Of a DNA stretch of 62,815 nucleotides, positions 43,892 to 52,513 are shown one piece after another (the stretch's first letter is position 1; every line of letters begins with the position of its first letter). This DNA comes from Opitutia bacterium (lineage in GTDB: Bacteria > Verrucomicrobiota > Verrucomicrobiia > Opitutales > Seribacteraceae), in assembly GCA_002716045.1 (NCBI GenBank), contig PAZC01000026.1, positions 8,406-71,220 on the forward strand, given 5' to 3'. The translations under genes and the position numbers were made by a program. Below the pieces are notes generated by a model that ran no database searches, was not told where the DNA came from, and worked only from the letters and a program-made list of their open reading frames with translations.

Positions 43892-45070
43892 TTAACCGGC
43901 GGTAGCTTGGGCCTGTTCCTGTTGCAACTTGTTAAGACGATCTATGATACTGGCTTCGTTGGCATAGGTCTGGGCGGACTCGCGCGTTATGTACCCATGC
44001 TGGTAAAGGTGGAGCAAATGTTGCTCCATCGTCATCATGCCTTCCTTGACCTGAGTTTCCATGGTGGAGTAGACCTGCTGCCAGTTGCCGGTGCGAATCA
44101 GATTGCCCATGGCGGGAACGTTCTTGAGCACTTCCATGGTGAGAATTCTGCCCTGACCATCGGTGCGTGGCACCAACTTTTGGCTCAACACCCAGGAAAG
44201 ACTGAATGAGAGCTGGAGACAGAGGTTTTTGGTTTGCTCGGGGGGAAACATGTCCACGATGCGACTAAGGGCGCCCTTGGCATCTCTAGTGTGCAGAGTG
44301 GAAAAGACCAGGTGACCGGTTTCGGCGGCGCTCAGAGCCAGAGAAGCCGTTTCCACGTCGCGGATTTCACCCACGAAAATAATATCCGGATTCTCTCGCA
44401 GGGCACTGCGCAAACCGCCCGAAAAGGTCGCCACGTCCTGGCCTACCTGTCGCTGTGAAACCATCGACTCCTGGCTTTGGTAAATAAATTCCACCGGATC
44501 CTCGAGGGTAATTATGCGGGTTTTGCGAAACCGGTTGATGTAATTGACAAAGGCCGCGATGGTGGTCGACTTGCCGCTGCCCGTCACCCCCGTGACGAGG
44601 ACCAGTCCACGCTTCAAGCCGACGATCTCTCGCCACATGTGCTCGCTGGGCAAGCCAAGGTTTTCAATATCCGGGATATTGGAGGAGAGCATCCGCATGA
44701 CAAAGGCCAATCCATCACGGTCGTGAAAGACATTGAGGCGAAAATTAACGTTTTGTTCCCGCCACTCGAAACCCGTGTCGATGTCCTCGAAATCGTCGGC
44801 AAAGGCCCTATCCTGATGTTTTGGTGAGAGGATGGCGCGGAGGAATGTCTCCATGACCTGCGGCTCTACGCCCGAACCATCGGTAACGGGCTGAAGATCG
44901 TCATCGATGCGGAAACTGACCGGGCGACCTATCTTTACATGCATGTCTGAGATGCGCGAAAGCCCACCCTTGAGAAAATTGGGATCCACGAAATAAGCAA
45001 GCAGGTCGCTAAAACTGAGGAGAGATTGCCCTGCTTGGTAAACAGTGGCGTGCAAATGATCTTCGGTCAT
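43892..45070 (-). CDS. PilT/PilU-type twitching motility ATPase
   Basis: 392 residues. GspE/PilT AAA-type domain with Walker A GVTGSGKSTT, the Asp box RIITLEDPVEFIYQ, Walker B DIIFVGEIRDVETASLA and His box TGHLVFSTLHTRDA. The N-terminal PAS-like region (residues 30-120) is as in PilT/PilU. It retracts type IV pili; the C-terminal end looks closer to PilU than PilT, but this is not firm. No other pilus genes are adjacent. Confidence 0.88.
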   Translation of the reverse strand: MTEDHLHATVYQAGQSLLSFSDLLAYFVDPNFLKGGLSRISDMHVKIGRPVSFRIDDDLQPVTDGSGVEPQVMETFLRAILSPKHQDRAFADDFEDIDTGFEWREQNVNFRLNVFHDRDGLAFVMRMLSSNIPDIENLGLPSEHMWREIVGLKRGLVLVTGVTGSGKSTTIAAFVNYINRFRKTRIITLEDPVEFIYQSQESMVSQRQVGQDVATFSGGLRSALRENPDIIFVGEIRDVETASLALSAAETGHLVFSTLHTRDAKGALSRIVDMFPPEQTKNLCLQLSFSLSWVLSQKLVPRTDGQGRILTMEVLKNVPAMGNLIRTGNWQQVYSTMETQVKEGMMTMEQHLLHLYQHGYITRESAQTYANEASIIDRLNKLQQEQAQATAG

Positions 45071-45242
45071 AGTTCGTTCAATGGCGGCTGTTCGGGCCTA
45101 CAGTAAATTATATGATGAATATGGTGTTAGCATTTCGCGCAAAAAGGTCGGGGCAAGACTTTTCGGAAAAGGATCGGGGTGCAAAAAACATGTGGTCTTT
45201 TTCAAATTCGTTGTTTTTTTGGAATTAAATCTAATTTGATCA

Positions 45243-46259
45243 ATGTACGTTCGTTTTTGGGGAACAAGGGGATCCATCCCCGCACCCTTGGACGCTGAAG
45301 CTGTCCGAGAGAAAATTGTGCATGCCCTCATGGAAGCCCGCGGCAAGCATCTGCGCTCAGAGGCCCAGATCAAGGAATTCGTAAATGAAAAGCTAACGTT
45401 CCACCAGTCGGGAACTTATGGAGGAAACACACCCTGCGTGGAATTGGAGGGCAATGCAAACGAGTCCGTACTCTGTGATGGTGGTTCTGGCATGCGTGAA
45501 TTCGGATCCAAGTTCTTTGGCCGACCCGAGGCAAAGCAAGCCCATGTTTTTCATGTGTTCATGTCGCACTTTCACTACGACCACTTGCAGGGCATCCCGT
45601 TTTTTGGCCCTGGGTACGTGCCCATGAACAAAATAGTCTTCCACGGTTGCCATGACGACTTGGAGAATGCCTTGCGCAATCAAATGCAGTCGCCCTACTT
45701 TCCGGTGACGTTCGATGAGATGAAAGCTGATATCTCTTTCGAAATTCACAAGCCGGGAGATATTTTGGAAGTGGCTGGATACAAGGTGCTCACTGTCGAG
45801 CAAGATCATCCCGGGCGCTCCTATGGATACCGCTTCGAGCGAGATGGCAAATCCGTTGTCTATTCAACTGACGCTGAACATCGCGCGCATCACCATCGGA
45901 AGAAATATCCATTCATTGATTTCATTCGAAATGCCGATTTGCTCATATTTGACGCTCCCTATTCTTTTAATCAGGCTGGGGGTGCAAAGGAGGACTGGGG
46001 GCATTCCAGCAACATAACGGGAGTGGACTTCGCATCTCGAGCTCAAGTCAAACACATCACGATCTTTCATCACGACCCAGCTGCATCAGACAAGCAACTG
46101 GCAGGCTTTCTGCGGGAGACAAAGAATTTTCTGCATCGACGAAAAAACACCAGCATGCCAAGGAAAAAAGATAAGGACGACAAGGAGGTTGTCGAGCTGG
46201 ACGAGAGTTTCCCCGAGGAAATCTCACTTTCCTACGATGGTCTCATCATAGAGTTATAA
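45243..46259 (+). CDS. MBL-fold metallo-hydrolase
   Basis: 338 residues. The metallo-beta-lactamase fold is clear: MYVRFWGTRGSIPAPL, GGNTPCVELEG, and the metal-binding HFHYDH (HxHxDH) in MSHFHYDHLQGIPFF, followed later by STDAEH and HHDPAASD. Members of this group act on phosphodiester or other hydrolytic substrates; the exact one is unknown. The C-terminal ~45 residues are a charged extension. It is followed 22 bases later by a 3'-5' exonuclease. Confidence 0.87.
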   Translation: MYVRFWGTRGSIPAPLDAEAVREKIVHALMEARGKHLRSEAQIKEFVNEKLTFHQSGTYGGNTPCVELEGNANESVLCDGGSGMREFGSKFFGRPEAKQAHVFHVFMSHFHYDHLQGIPFFGPGYVPMNKIVFHGCHDDLENALRNQMQSPYFPVTFDEMKADISFEIHKPGDILEVAGYKVLTVEQDHPGRSYGYRFERDGKSVVYSTDAEHRAHHHRKKYPFIDFIRNADLLIFDAPYSFNQAGGAKEDWGHSSNITGVDFASRAQVKHITIFHHDPAASDKQLAGFLRETKNFLHRRKNTSMPRKKDKDDKEVVELDESFPEEISLSYDGLIIEL

Positions 46260-46281
46260 ACTTCGTGTGGTTTTCAATCAG

Positions 46282-46917
46282 ATGAGTGACAGGCCCGAAA
46301 GGGATCCGGACACGGGCCTTCCCTCCCGCATAAGCAAAGACGAAATAAACCAGTTCCCGCTGGTACGTTTCAGCGGCAAAATCCATGTGGTGCGAAATCA
46401 AGGAGAGCTCGGTAAAGCTGCCCAAATTCTAGAGGGCACCGATGTGGTAGGCTTCGACATTGAATCGAAACCAACCTTTAGGAAGGGAGAAAATCACCCT
46501 GTGGCGCTTCTGCAACTGGCCACCTCTAATCACGCCTTCCTTATTCAACTAAGCCCGATCGACGATCTCGGTCCGATACGTGACTTCATGGAAAATGAAA
46601 AGGTAGTCAAAACAGGCGTCGCCCTCAGGGATGACATCAAGAAGCTCTCTGAAAAACATCCCTTTGAACCCAAAAGCTTCATTGAGTTAGACGCCATGGC
46701 GTCAAAACTGAGCATCGTGACCACAGGATTGCGCAGTTTGTCCGCCATCTTTCTTGACCGCCGAATATCCAAAGGAGCCCAGTTATCGAATTGGGAAAGG
46801 CGAAACCTCACGCCATCACAGCTTAATTACGCCGCCACCGATGCATGGATAAGCCGCGAAATCTACTTGGCCATGAAGCCTTATCTCAAGAAACTGGAAG
46901 AAAAAGAAAGCGAATGA
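46282..46917 (+). CDS. 3'-5' exonuclease (DEDDy/RNase D-like)
   Basis: 211 residues from the ATG at 46282 (MSDRPERDPDTGLPSR); a GTG at 46267 is an alternative. ExoI motif DVVGFDIESKPTF with DxE, ExoII KTGVALRDDIKKL, and ExoIII YAATDAWISREIYL with the tyrosine-containing YxxxD pattern define a DEDDy exonuclease of the RNase D/WRN type. It stops inside the start of the DsbD-domain gene (ATGA overlap), so they are coupled. The precise RNA or DNA substrate is unknown. Confidence 0.9.
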   Translation: MSDRPERDPDTGLPSRISKDEINQFPLVRFSGKIHVVRNQGELGKAAQILEGTDVVGFDIESKPTFRKGENHPVALLQLATSNHAFLIQLSPIDDLGPIRDFMENEKVVKTGVALRDDIKKLSEKHPFEPKSFIELDAMASKLSIVTTGLRSLSAIFLDRRISKGAQLSNWERRNLTPSQLNYAATDAWISREIYLAMKPYLKKLEEKESE

Positions 46918-47759
46918 AACGCGCCCTGCCATCTCTTTTAATTGGTTTCGCAATCCCCTTCCTCATGGAAGCAGGCGCAGCGGAAGAAAAATTCGAGGGC
47001 AAAGGATTGCGTGCCACTATGCGCAGCGAAGCGTCAACCATCGCGCCAGGGCAAACCTTCATCGTTGCCCTTACCCTTTCGCACCATCCCGGATACCATT
47101 CCTACTGGAAAAATCCGGGCACTGTAGGCATGCCCACCGGAATAATATGGGAGCTTCCGCAAGGATTTGAGGCGGGGGAATTGATCTGGCAAATCCCGGA
47201 GCGTTCCAAAATGTTCAAGTATGACGTCTACGGATACGAAACCAATGCCACTCTCCTGACCGAGATAAAGGCACCCCGAAACCTTACCCAAGACAGCATA
47301 GTCCTGAAGGCGAAAGCCAGCTGGATGGCCTGCAACGACTCATCTTGCAATCCGGGCTACCACACTTTCGAGCTCAAGCTTCCAGTGTCCGAGAAAACGG
47401 CTTGGGCTCGAGGCACAAGGGAACTGGTGAAAGCAGCCCGGGCCCGGCTTCCCAAGCCCATCCCGGCACTGCAGGCAACTGCCAGTGCCAAGGGAAACAA
47501 AATCCGTTTGCAAATCGAAGGGAAGCCGATCCAAGCCTTGCAGGAGAAAGAAGGACTCTATTTCTTTTCCATGCTTAACCATTACAAGATAGACCCCGAA
47601 CAGAAAATCCGCCTGAAGAAAGGCATCCTGACAGTGACCTTGTCGAAGACCGACTATGCTCCGGATAAAATCGATCGCGTGAAGGGAATCCTCCGTTTTC
47701 CAGTGGAAATCTCGGGCAAGGATAGTTCCTTTGCTTTAATCGAGACCAAACTGGACTAA
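46914..47759 (+). CDS. Secreted DsbD N-terminal (thiol:disulfide) domain protein
   Basis: 281 residues from the ATG at 46914. Signal peptide (ALPSLLIGFAIPFLMEAGAA), then the DsbD alpha-type domain: TFIVALTLSHHPGYHSYWKN, PQGFEAGELIWQIPERSKMF, and SWMACNDSSCNPG with two cysteines that form the redox pair. The transmembrane and thioredoxin parts of full DsbD are absent, so it is a stand-alone domain, a common arrangement in this phylum. It would accept or relay reducing power in the periplasm. Coupled to the exonuclease gene. Confidence 0.85.
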   Translation: MKRALPSLLIGFAIPFLMEAGAAEEKFEGKGLRATMRSEASTIAPGQTFIVALTLSHHPGYHSYWKNPGTVGMPTGIIWELPQGFEAGELIWQIPERSKMFKYDVYGYETNATLLTEIKAPRNLTQDSIVLKAKASWMACNDSSCNPGYHTFELKLPVSEKTAWARGTRELVKAARARLPKPIPALQATASAKGNKIRLQIEGKPIQALQEKEGLYFFSMLNHYKIDPEQKIRLKKGILTVTLSKTDYAPDKIDRVKGILRFPVEISGKDSSFALIETKLD

Positions 47760-47780
47760 AAAAGTCCACTGGCCGAAACC

Positions 47781-48524
47781 TCATCCCCGACCGGAATCAC
47801 GGGCAACCTTCGGCCGATCGTACCAAAAGCTGCAAAAGGAACGGGAGCGCACGAGAAAGGGGCATAAGACAAAGAGGCAGAAAGTTGCGGCCAAGCGAAA
47901 GGGGGAATACCACTGAAGCTTTCGCGCCGAGGTCGAAACAGGGGGATTAGGAAACACCTGAAACCCGAGACCCTGTCGGAGACACCATCTTTTGTATTGT
48001 CGAGAAAACAGGATTTCTTCACCCGCGTAGACTTTGTTGGAAAATCCCCCCACCTCCTCAAATCCTTCGCGAAGGCAAAATATAAAGCTGCCAGCGGCTA
48101 ATTTGAAGAATCGGGATATCCAGTTCCATAAACGCAACATGAGAGGATGAGCCCCCTTGCCATCAGGCCCGAAACGAATGCAAGCGCCACCGCCTCCAAT
48201 CTTGCCTCCAGCCAAGGAGTTCAGCGCTTTCTTGAGTAGATCCACTGGAATTCGAGTGTCGGCGTCCACGAAAACAAACCACTCTCCTCGAGCCACTTTG
48301 GCACCTGCGTTGCGGGCAGTAGAAATCCGATTAACAGGCTCAAACACAACGCGAGCGCCGGCCTTGCTCGCAACTTCGGCGGTCGCGTCGCTGGAGTTGT
48401 TGTCCACCACGATTATTTCGCCTTCCAGTGAAATATCATTCATCGCTTCACGAAGAGCGGCGATGGTCGATGGCAACAAAAGCTCCTCGTCGAAGGCAGG
48501 TATGACGATGGAATAATCAGGCAT
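47781..48524 (-). CDS. Family 2 glycosyltransferase
   Basis: 247 residues from the ATG at 48524 (MPDYSIVIPAFDEELLLPST). The GT-A signatures IVVDNNSSDATAEVA, NRISTARNAGAKVARGEW and the DxD-like FVDADTRIP are present, and AGEEILFSRQYKRW carries the catalytic-type acidic residue of GT2 enzymes. A C-terminal hydrophobic stretch (FRLAATFCLFVLCPFL) suggests membrane association. It may act in cell-surface glycan or lipid glycosylation. Confidence 0.9.
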   Translation of the reverse strand: MPDYSIVIPAFDEELLLPSTIAALREAMNDISLEGEIIVVDNNSSDATAEVASKAGARVVFEPVNRISTARNAGAKVARGEWFVFVDADTRIPVDLLKKALNSLAGGKIGGGGACIRFGPDGKGAHPLMLRLWNWISRFFKLAAGSFIFCLREGFEEVGGFSNKVYAGEEILFSRQYKRWCLRQGLGFQVFPNPPVSTSARKLQWYSPFRLAATFCLFVLCPFLVRSRSFCSFWYDRPKVARDSGRG

Positions 48525-48590
48525 GCGAACCAACGAAACCAAATCGGAGGAAGATGCAAGTTTGCCCAGCCTGGGCGAGAAAAACGAAGC

Positions 48591-49136
48591 TTAAAACTTG
48601 GCGAATCTCTTAGCTCGCCGCTGAGACCCAAAAGCCAAGCCAGTCACCCAACCTTGGGCCCGGCTACTCGGGCGATTGCCATAAAAATCACAATCCCCTT
48701 CCGGGGCAACCAATTGCGATCCCAAAACATCCGCTGCAACGTCAGTTAGGGCAGGAGGCGATTCACCTCGCTGAACGAGAGCGCGACGAAGTGTGATGAT
48801 GCGCTCAACGTCATCCGGCGCAGCCAAGCCACCCACTTGAGAACGGAAGGCTTGCTCATCCTCCGAACTGGCGGGAGCAGTTGAACCTGCGGGAGCCACC
48901 ACCTCAGGGGCTGGCGCTGGAGTTGGCTCGGCGGGACTCTCGGACTCAGGGCCATCGTCCGCCATTATGTCGGCCAATGCGGGGTCCCCAACGTCTACGT
49001 CGTCGCCTTCGGCGACTGCTTCGTCGGGAATGGAGGAAGTTGGCTCCACGTCTGCAACCGTCTCCACTTCCTGGCCATCGGTGTCATCGATCAATTCAGC
49101 CAGGGAATCTCCTTCGAGGTCTTCGCTATCACTCAT
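48591..49136 (-). CDS. Hypothetical acidic protein
   Basis: 181 residues. The first ~95 residues are Asp/Glu/Pro/Ala-rich and probably disordered (for example DVGDPALADIMADDGPESES), and the rest forms a short helical domain (DDVERIITLRRALVQRG) ending in a basic tail (GSQRRAKRFAKF). No family is recognised. It lies between the glycosyltransferase gene and a coiled-coil gene pair, same strand. Composition is unlike an accidental reading frame. Confidence 0.6.
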   Translation of the reverse strand: MSDSEDLEGDSLAELIDDTDGQEVETVADVEPTSSIPDEAVAEGDDVDVGDPALADIMADDGPESESPAEPTPAPAPEVVAPAGSTAPASSEDEQAFRSQVGGLAAPDDVERIITLRRALVQRGESPPALTDVAADVLGSQLVAPEGDCDFYGNRPSSRAQGWVTGLAFGSQRRAKRFAKF

Positions 49137-49203
49137 GAAAAAGAGCCTTTAAGTTAGAGAGGATGAAGGCAAGGCTGTTTTAAATACGGTTACCCTAAGG
49201 CAA

Positions 49204-50109
49204 TCAAGGACGACTGGCGGTCTCTTCCTCCGATTTTTCCCGGGCAATGTTGCCGGATCGCTCCATCTCGATCTCCTCACCAGCGCGCATCGGGATGTTT
49301 TGATCTCCGTACTCGGGCAGGATGACGGCAAAGGAATAATCGGACTGCACGATCTTCAACTTGAAGCGCCAAGATCTCTTGGTCTGGGCTGACGAGTCGG
49401 GTCGGCGAACCAGAAATTCCATGTCCCGCTTTACGCCCTCCCCTATTCCCAACGGCAAAAATACTCCGGTCATGGATGGCCTCACGTTCATGATCTTGGT
49501 TCGCACTTTGTTGCCGTAATAAACCCAGGGTGGCTCATCGATTCGCTCACGTAACTCGGCAGAACGTTCCTCATAGAGGCGGCGGAGGGTTTCTCGCTCT
49601 TGCTGCAAAGCATCCAATTGGCTTTGCAACTCACCGGTGGAGGCGCGAACGTCGGCAAGTTCCTTCTCCACCATGGCATGCTCTGCTTTGATTTCGCCTT
49701 CCTCTTGCTTGAGCGGAGCAAGGGCTGCCTCGGCTTGGCCTTTGACCGATGTCAAATCAAGCACCTGCTGTGGCAAGGCGGCGTTTTCTTCAACGATCAA
49801 GGCCAAATTGGCCTCCTCGTCGGCAATTGCCTTGGCCAAGGCATCCGCCTGCGTCTTCAATGTGTTCATCTCCTCGGTAACAGCTTTATCTTCTTCCTCG
49901 AGCTGGTTCGTCTCCTGGATCAAGGTGGCTTTCGTCGCATTCGAATCGGCCTCCACCGCCCTGGTCTTGTCCTTGGCGGCCTTTAGCTTGGCCTCGATAT
50001 CATCGAGCTCTGCCTTGCGCAAAGTGACCTCCCCTTGCTGAAGGACCCACAGAGCAGTAACCCCCACAGCCAAACACCAGGCGATGATTCTAAAAACCTG
50101 TGATTTCAA
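49204..50109 (-). CDS. Membrane-anchored coiled-coil protein (paralogue of the upstream gene)
   Basis: 301 residues. It appears to start with TTG at 50109 (TTG AAA TCA), just inside the end of the upstream gene, with an N-terminal membrane segment (RIIAWCLAVGVTALWVL). A long coiled coil (about 25-175) follows, then a beta-rich C-terminal domain (WVYYGNKVRTKIMNVRPSMT with GVFLPLGIGEGVKRDMEFLV). The C-terminal domain closely resembles that of the gene at 50090, so the two are tandem duplicates. No function is established. Confidence 0.72.
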   Translation of the reverse strand: MKSQVFRIIAWCLAVGVTALWVLQQGEVTLRKAELDDIEAKLKAAKDKTRAVEADSNATKATLIQETNQLEEEDKAVTEEMNTLKTQADALAKAIADEEANLALIVEENAALPQQVLDLTSVKGQAEAALAPLKQEEGEIKAEHAMVEKELADVRASTGELQSQLDALQQERETLRRLYEERSAELRERIDEPPWVYYGNKVRTKIMNVRPSMTGVFLPLGIGEGVKRDMEFLVRRPDSSAQTKRSWRFKLKIVQSDYSFAVILPEYGDQNIPMRAGEEIEMERSGNIAREKSEEETASRP

Positions 50110-50935
50110 TGTCGTCTCGCTCCCGGAGCTTGGTTGGATTGCCGATTAAAGGCACGATGTTGGCCACACTATGGGCAAGGCCGGTTTCCTTGATCACGAG
50201 TTGCCCGACTCGCTTGCCTTTCTTTGAAACAATAAATTTCATATCCTCACGCATGCCGTGGGTAATGCCCAAGGGGAGAACGAGCATGCCCGTTTCCATG
50301 CTGAGACGTTCTATCCGAGTGTTCACCGATTTGCCAATGGTGATCCAAGATGGGTCTCTGGCATCCTGTTGGAGTTCCTTCAGTATACTGGCGAAATGCA
50401 CTTTGAGGTGGGCAGTCTCCTGCTTGTAGTCACGTAGCTCACTTTGGATTTCAACGGCCAAGTCATTTTGCTCACGAATTTCGTTCCGCATTTGCTCGAC
50501 TGCCGCTAGCGCAGTCGGGTTTGCTGCCTGCAAACCACCGGCAGCTTCCTGTACACCAGCAATTTCAGTCTGCAGGCCAGTCACTTCACCTTTCTTTTTC
50601 TCAGCTTCAGCGCGAGCTTCCTCCTGCTGTTTTTTGAGACCCTCCAACTTTGCCTCGCTGACTGGCAATTCGTCCTTCAGGCGGGTTACCTCCCGACGGT
50701 GATCGGACAAATCGTCGGCGAGCCCCGATTTCGTGGCCGAAAGAGCGGCCTTGTCCGCGGCGCTTTTCTCCTCCGTCTTGGCCAAGGTCGTGATGGCAGC
50801 ATCCAATTCGCTCTGCTTGGCCGAGGTGTCTTTCCTGAGTTGGTCCACCGCGGTGATCAAGAGATAAGCCAAAACCGCCACCGCCAAACCAATGACAATG
50901 GTCAACAAATTGATGATTTTGGAGACTTTCTCCAT
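50090..50935 (-). CDS. Membrane-anchored coiled-coil protein (tandem paralogue)
   Basis: 281 residues from the ATG at 50935: an N-terminal membrane segment (IINLLTIVIGLAVAVLAYLL), a coiled coil from about 30 to 175 and a C-terminal domain with WITIGKSVNTRIERLSMETG and LVLPLGITHGMREDMKFIVS. The layout and C-terminal motif match the next gene. Its stop lies within the start of that gene, so translation is coupled. Possibly a cell-envelope or cytoskeletal organiser; this is inference. Confidence 0.75.
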   Translation of the reverse strand: MEKVSKIINLLTIVIGLAVAVLAYLLITAVDQLRKDTSAKQSELDAAITTLAKTEEKSAADKAALSATKSGLADDLSDHRREVTRLKDELPVSEAKLEGLKKQQEEARAEAEKKKGEVTGLQTEIAGVQEAAGGLQAANPTALAAVEQMRNEIREQNDLAVEIQSELRDYKQETAHLKVHFASILKELQQDARDPSWITIGKSVNTRIERLSMETGMLVLPLGITHGMREDMKFIVSKKGKRVGQLVIKETGLAHSVANIVPLIGNPTKLRERDDIEITGF

Positions 50936-50942
50936 GAAGGGG

Positions 50943-51197
50943 TCAGCGAGGAGGTTGCTTCAAGAGGTTTTCGTTGATGATCTGGTTGCGCCACCAAACC
51001 TTGTAATCGACCTTGCCCCGTTCGTCACGACCTATCGATTTGCCCACCCGACGGTGGTCGTAATAGGGATGAAGACGCCGATTGCCTTCATCATAGCGAT
51101 AGCGGGCCTCCCACCCCTGGTGTACCACAGGGCGCTCGGAGGTTCCGCAGGAAGCCAAGAAAAAGAGTATTAAAATGGACGCGAGGACGCGTTTCAT
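50943..51197 (-). CDS. Small hypothetical lipoprotein
   Basis: 84 residues. A signal peptide with lipobox FLASC (LASILILFFLASCGTSE) and a basic/aromatic-rich mature part (RYRYDEGNRRLHPYYDHRR) that resembles no known family. It lies 7 bases upstream of the coiled-coil pair on the same strand, consistent with an operon of envelope genes. The lipobox makes it a likely real protein. Confidence 0.7.
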   Translation of the reverse strand: MKRVLASILILFFLASCGTSERPVVHQGWEARYRYDEGNRRLHPYYDHRRVGKSIGRDERGKVDYKVWWRNQIINENLLKQPPR

Positions 51198-51439
51198 AAT
51201 CTATTAGGTACGACCCATTGCATCGGAAAGCAAGCGCAAGAAACCACAGGGTGACGGAGATCTAGTACTGACACTTCGAAAAATCGCCTGAAGAATTTCA
51301 GGTTAAATGAGGCTTGAGGATGGTTTCGATGCACTCGTTGAAGGGGGTAAGCGGAACAGGCGCAAGAGCATTTAGTTTCGAGCAATCGAGAGGGCGGGCA
51401 ATCACCGTGACCGTCGCCGGCAATCATTACTTTACTCAT
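51194..51439 (-). CDS. Doubtful small reading frame
   Basis: 81 residues from an ATG at 51439 that overlaps the stop of the DNA glycosylase gene by 4 bases (ATGA), with GGGGAAG just upstream as a possible ribosome site. The protein is unusually rich in Cys and His (ETKCSCACS) and has no recognised domain. The overlap argues for a gene but the composition argues against it. The remaining intergenic stretch otherwise shows no clear element. Confidence 0.2.
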   Translation of the reverse strand: MSKVMIAGDGHGDCPPSRLLETKCSCACSAYPLQRVHRNHPQASFNLKFFRRFFEVSVLDLRHPVVSCACFPMQWVVPNRL

Positions 51440-51975
51440 GCTAACTTCCCCTTTTCCCAAACAAAACGATAAGGTTTGTCGACCCATTCCTTGCCAGCGT
51501 AACCGATCCCGATGCGAGGCGTCCGTCGAACCTCGGTTACCGGCGCCTCACAACCATCGTCCTCGATCCATAGACCGCAATCAGGTGAAATGATTTCCCT
51601 GTCCTGTACGCGATCGACGGACAAAGCCTTGGTCAGGCGTCCCGGACCAATCACCTCGACGCAGCCTCGCAACAGGACGGCAGCTGGAAAATCGACAGGA
51701 CCGGTCACCACGTTGAGCATCCAGTGCATCCCATAGCAAAGATAAACGTACCAGCGTCCCGCAGGCCCAAACATCACCTCGTTGCGAGCTGTCTTTCCCC
51801 GATGGGCGTGGCATGCCTTGTCCTTGGGACCGTCATAAGCTTCCACCTCCGAGATCCGCAGGCGCTTAGTCTCCCCATCCAATTTCCGGCAGAGACATTT
51901 CCCCAAAAGGTCGCGGGTCACCTCCAAGGTGGGCCGATTAAAATAGTCTTGCTTCAGAGGCTCCCCGCAACTCAT
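51436..51975 (-). CDS. 3-methyladenine DNA glycosylase (AAG/Mpg family)
   Basis: 179 residues from the ATG at 51975 (MSCGEPLKQDYFNRPTLEVT). The family blocks DLLGKCLCRKLDGE, EVEAYDGPKDKACHA, NEVMFGPAGRWYVYLCYGMH and VLLRGCVEVIGPGRLTKAL are present, including the catalytic Glu of the EVEAY motif and the intercalating Tyr region. It excises alkylated purines. It follows the dtd gene with 10 bases between, same strand. The upstream start at 52047 would overlap dtd and is rejected. Confidence 0.94.
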   Translation of the reverse strand: MSCGEPLKQDYFNRPTLEVTRDLLGKCLCRKLDGETKRLRISEVEAYDGPKDKACHAHRGKTARNEVMFGPAGRWYVYLCYGMHWMLNVVTGPVDFPAAVLLRGCVEVIGPGRLTKALSVDRVQDREIISPDCGLWIEDDGCEAPVTEVRRTPRIGIGYAGKEWVDKPYRFVWEKGKLA

Positions 51976-51985
51976 GGGAACAAAA

Positions 51986-52441
51986 TCAGAAACGCTTGTC
52001 CTTGCTGTCGATGACAATCGTGACGGGGCCATCGTTGACTGCCTCAATTTTCATGTCGGCGCCGAAGCGGCCCGCTTGCGGCTGTCGCCCCAATTCTCCG
52101 CCCAACTTGTCTAGAAACAATTCGTAGGTGTTCTCCGCCACGGTGGGATCGGCAGCTCGATTGAAAGAAGGCCGCGTCCCCTTGCGGAGGTTACCGAAAA
52201 GGGTAAATTGACTGATCACGAGGATACCACCCTCAATCTCTCGCACGGAAAGATTCATGCGCCCATCCTGATCCTCGAAAACTCGCAAGCCGGTTACTTT
52301 ACACACCATCCACTCGAGATCCTTGTCATCATCATCCCGGTCAACTCCAAGAAAAACAAGCAAGCCCGCGTCGATCGTGCCAGTGACTTCGCCTTCGACC
52401 CGAACGGTCGCTTGGCTCACGCGTTGGGCAACTACTCTCAC
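51986..52441 (-). CDS. dtd: D-aminoacyl-tRNA deacylase
   Basis: 151 residues with GTG start at 52441 (GTG AGA GTA). The conserved ILVISQFTLFGNLRKGTRPS motif with the invariant SQ pair, and NDGPVT near the end, are diagnostic of DTD. It hydrolyses D-amino acids from tRNAs, recycling them. The gene is followed by the DNA glycosylase and preceded by cysK, all on the minus strand but not clearly one operon. Confidence 0.95.
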   Translation of the reverse strand: MRVVAQRVSQATVRVEGEVTGTIDAGLLVFLGVDRDDDDKDLEWMVCKVTGLRVFEDQDGRMNLSVREIEGGILVISQFTLFGNLRKGTRPSFNRAADPTVAENTYELFLDKLGGELGRQPQAGRFGADMKIEAVNDGPVTIVIDSKDKRF

Positions 52442-52513
52442 CAGGCAAAAAACGAGAAGGCTTTGCCCGTCAGTCAGTAGAGGCTCGGGATTAGAAAGAC
52501 AGGGCGGCCTAAA

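Noticed and set aside
51198-51435. Possible tmRNA, 6S or other small RNA in the gap before the DNA glycosylase
   Set aside because: No tRNA-like acceptor end, no TPsiC-type motif and no long perfect stem found by eye.
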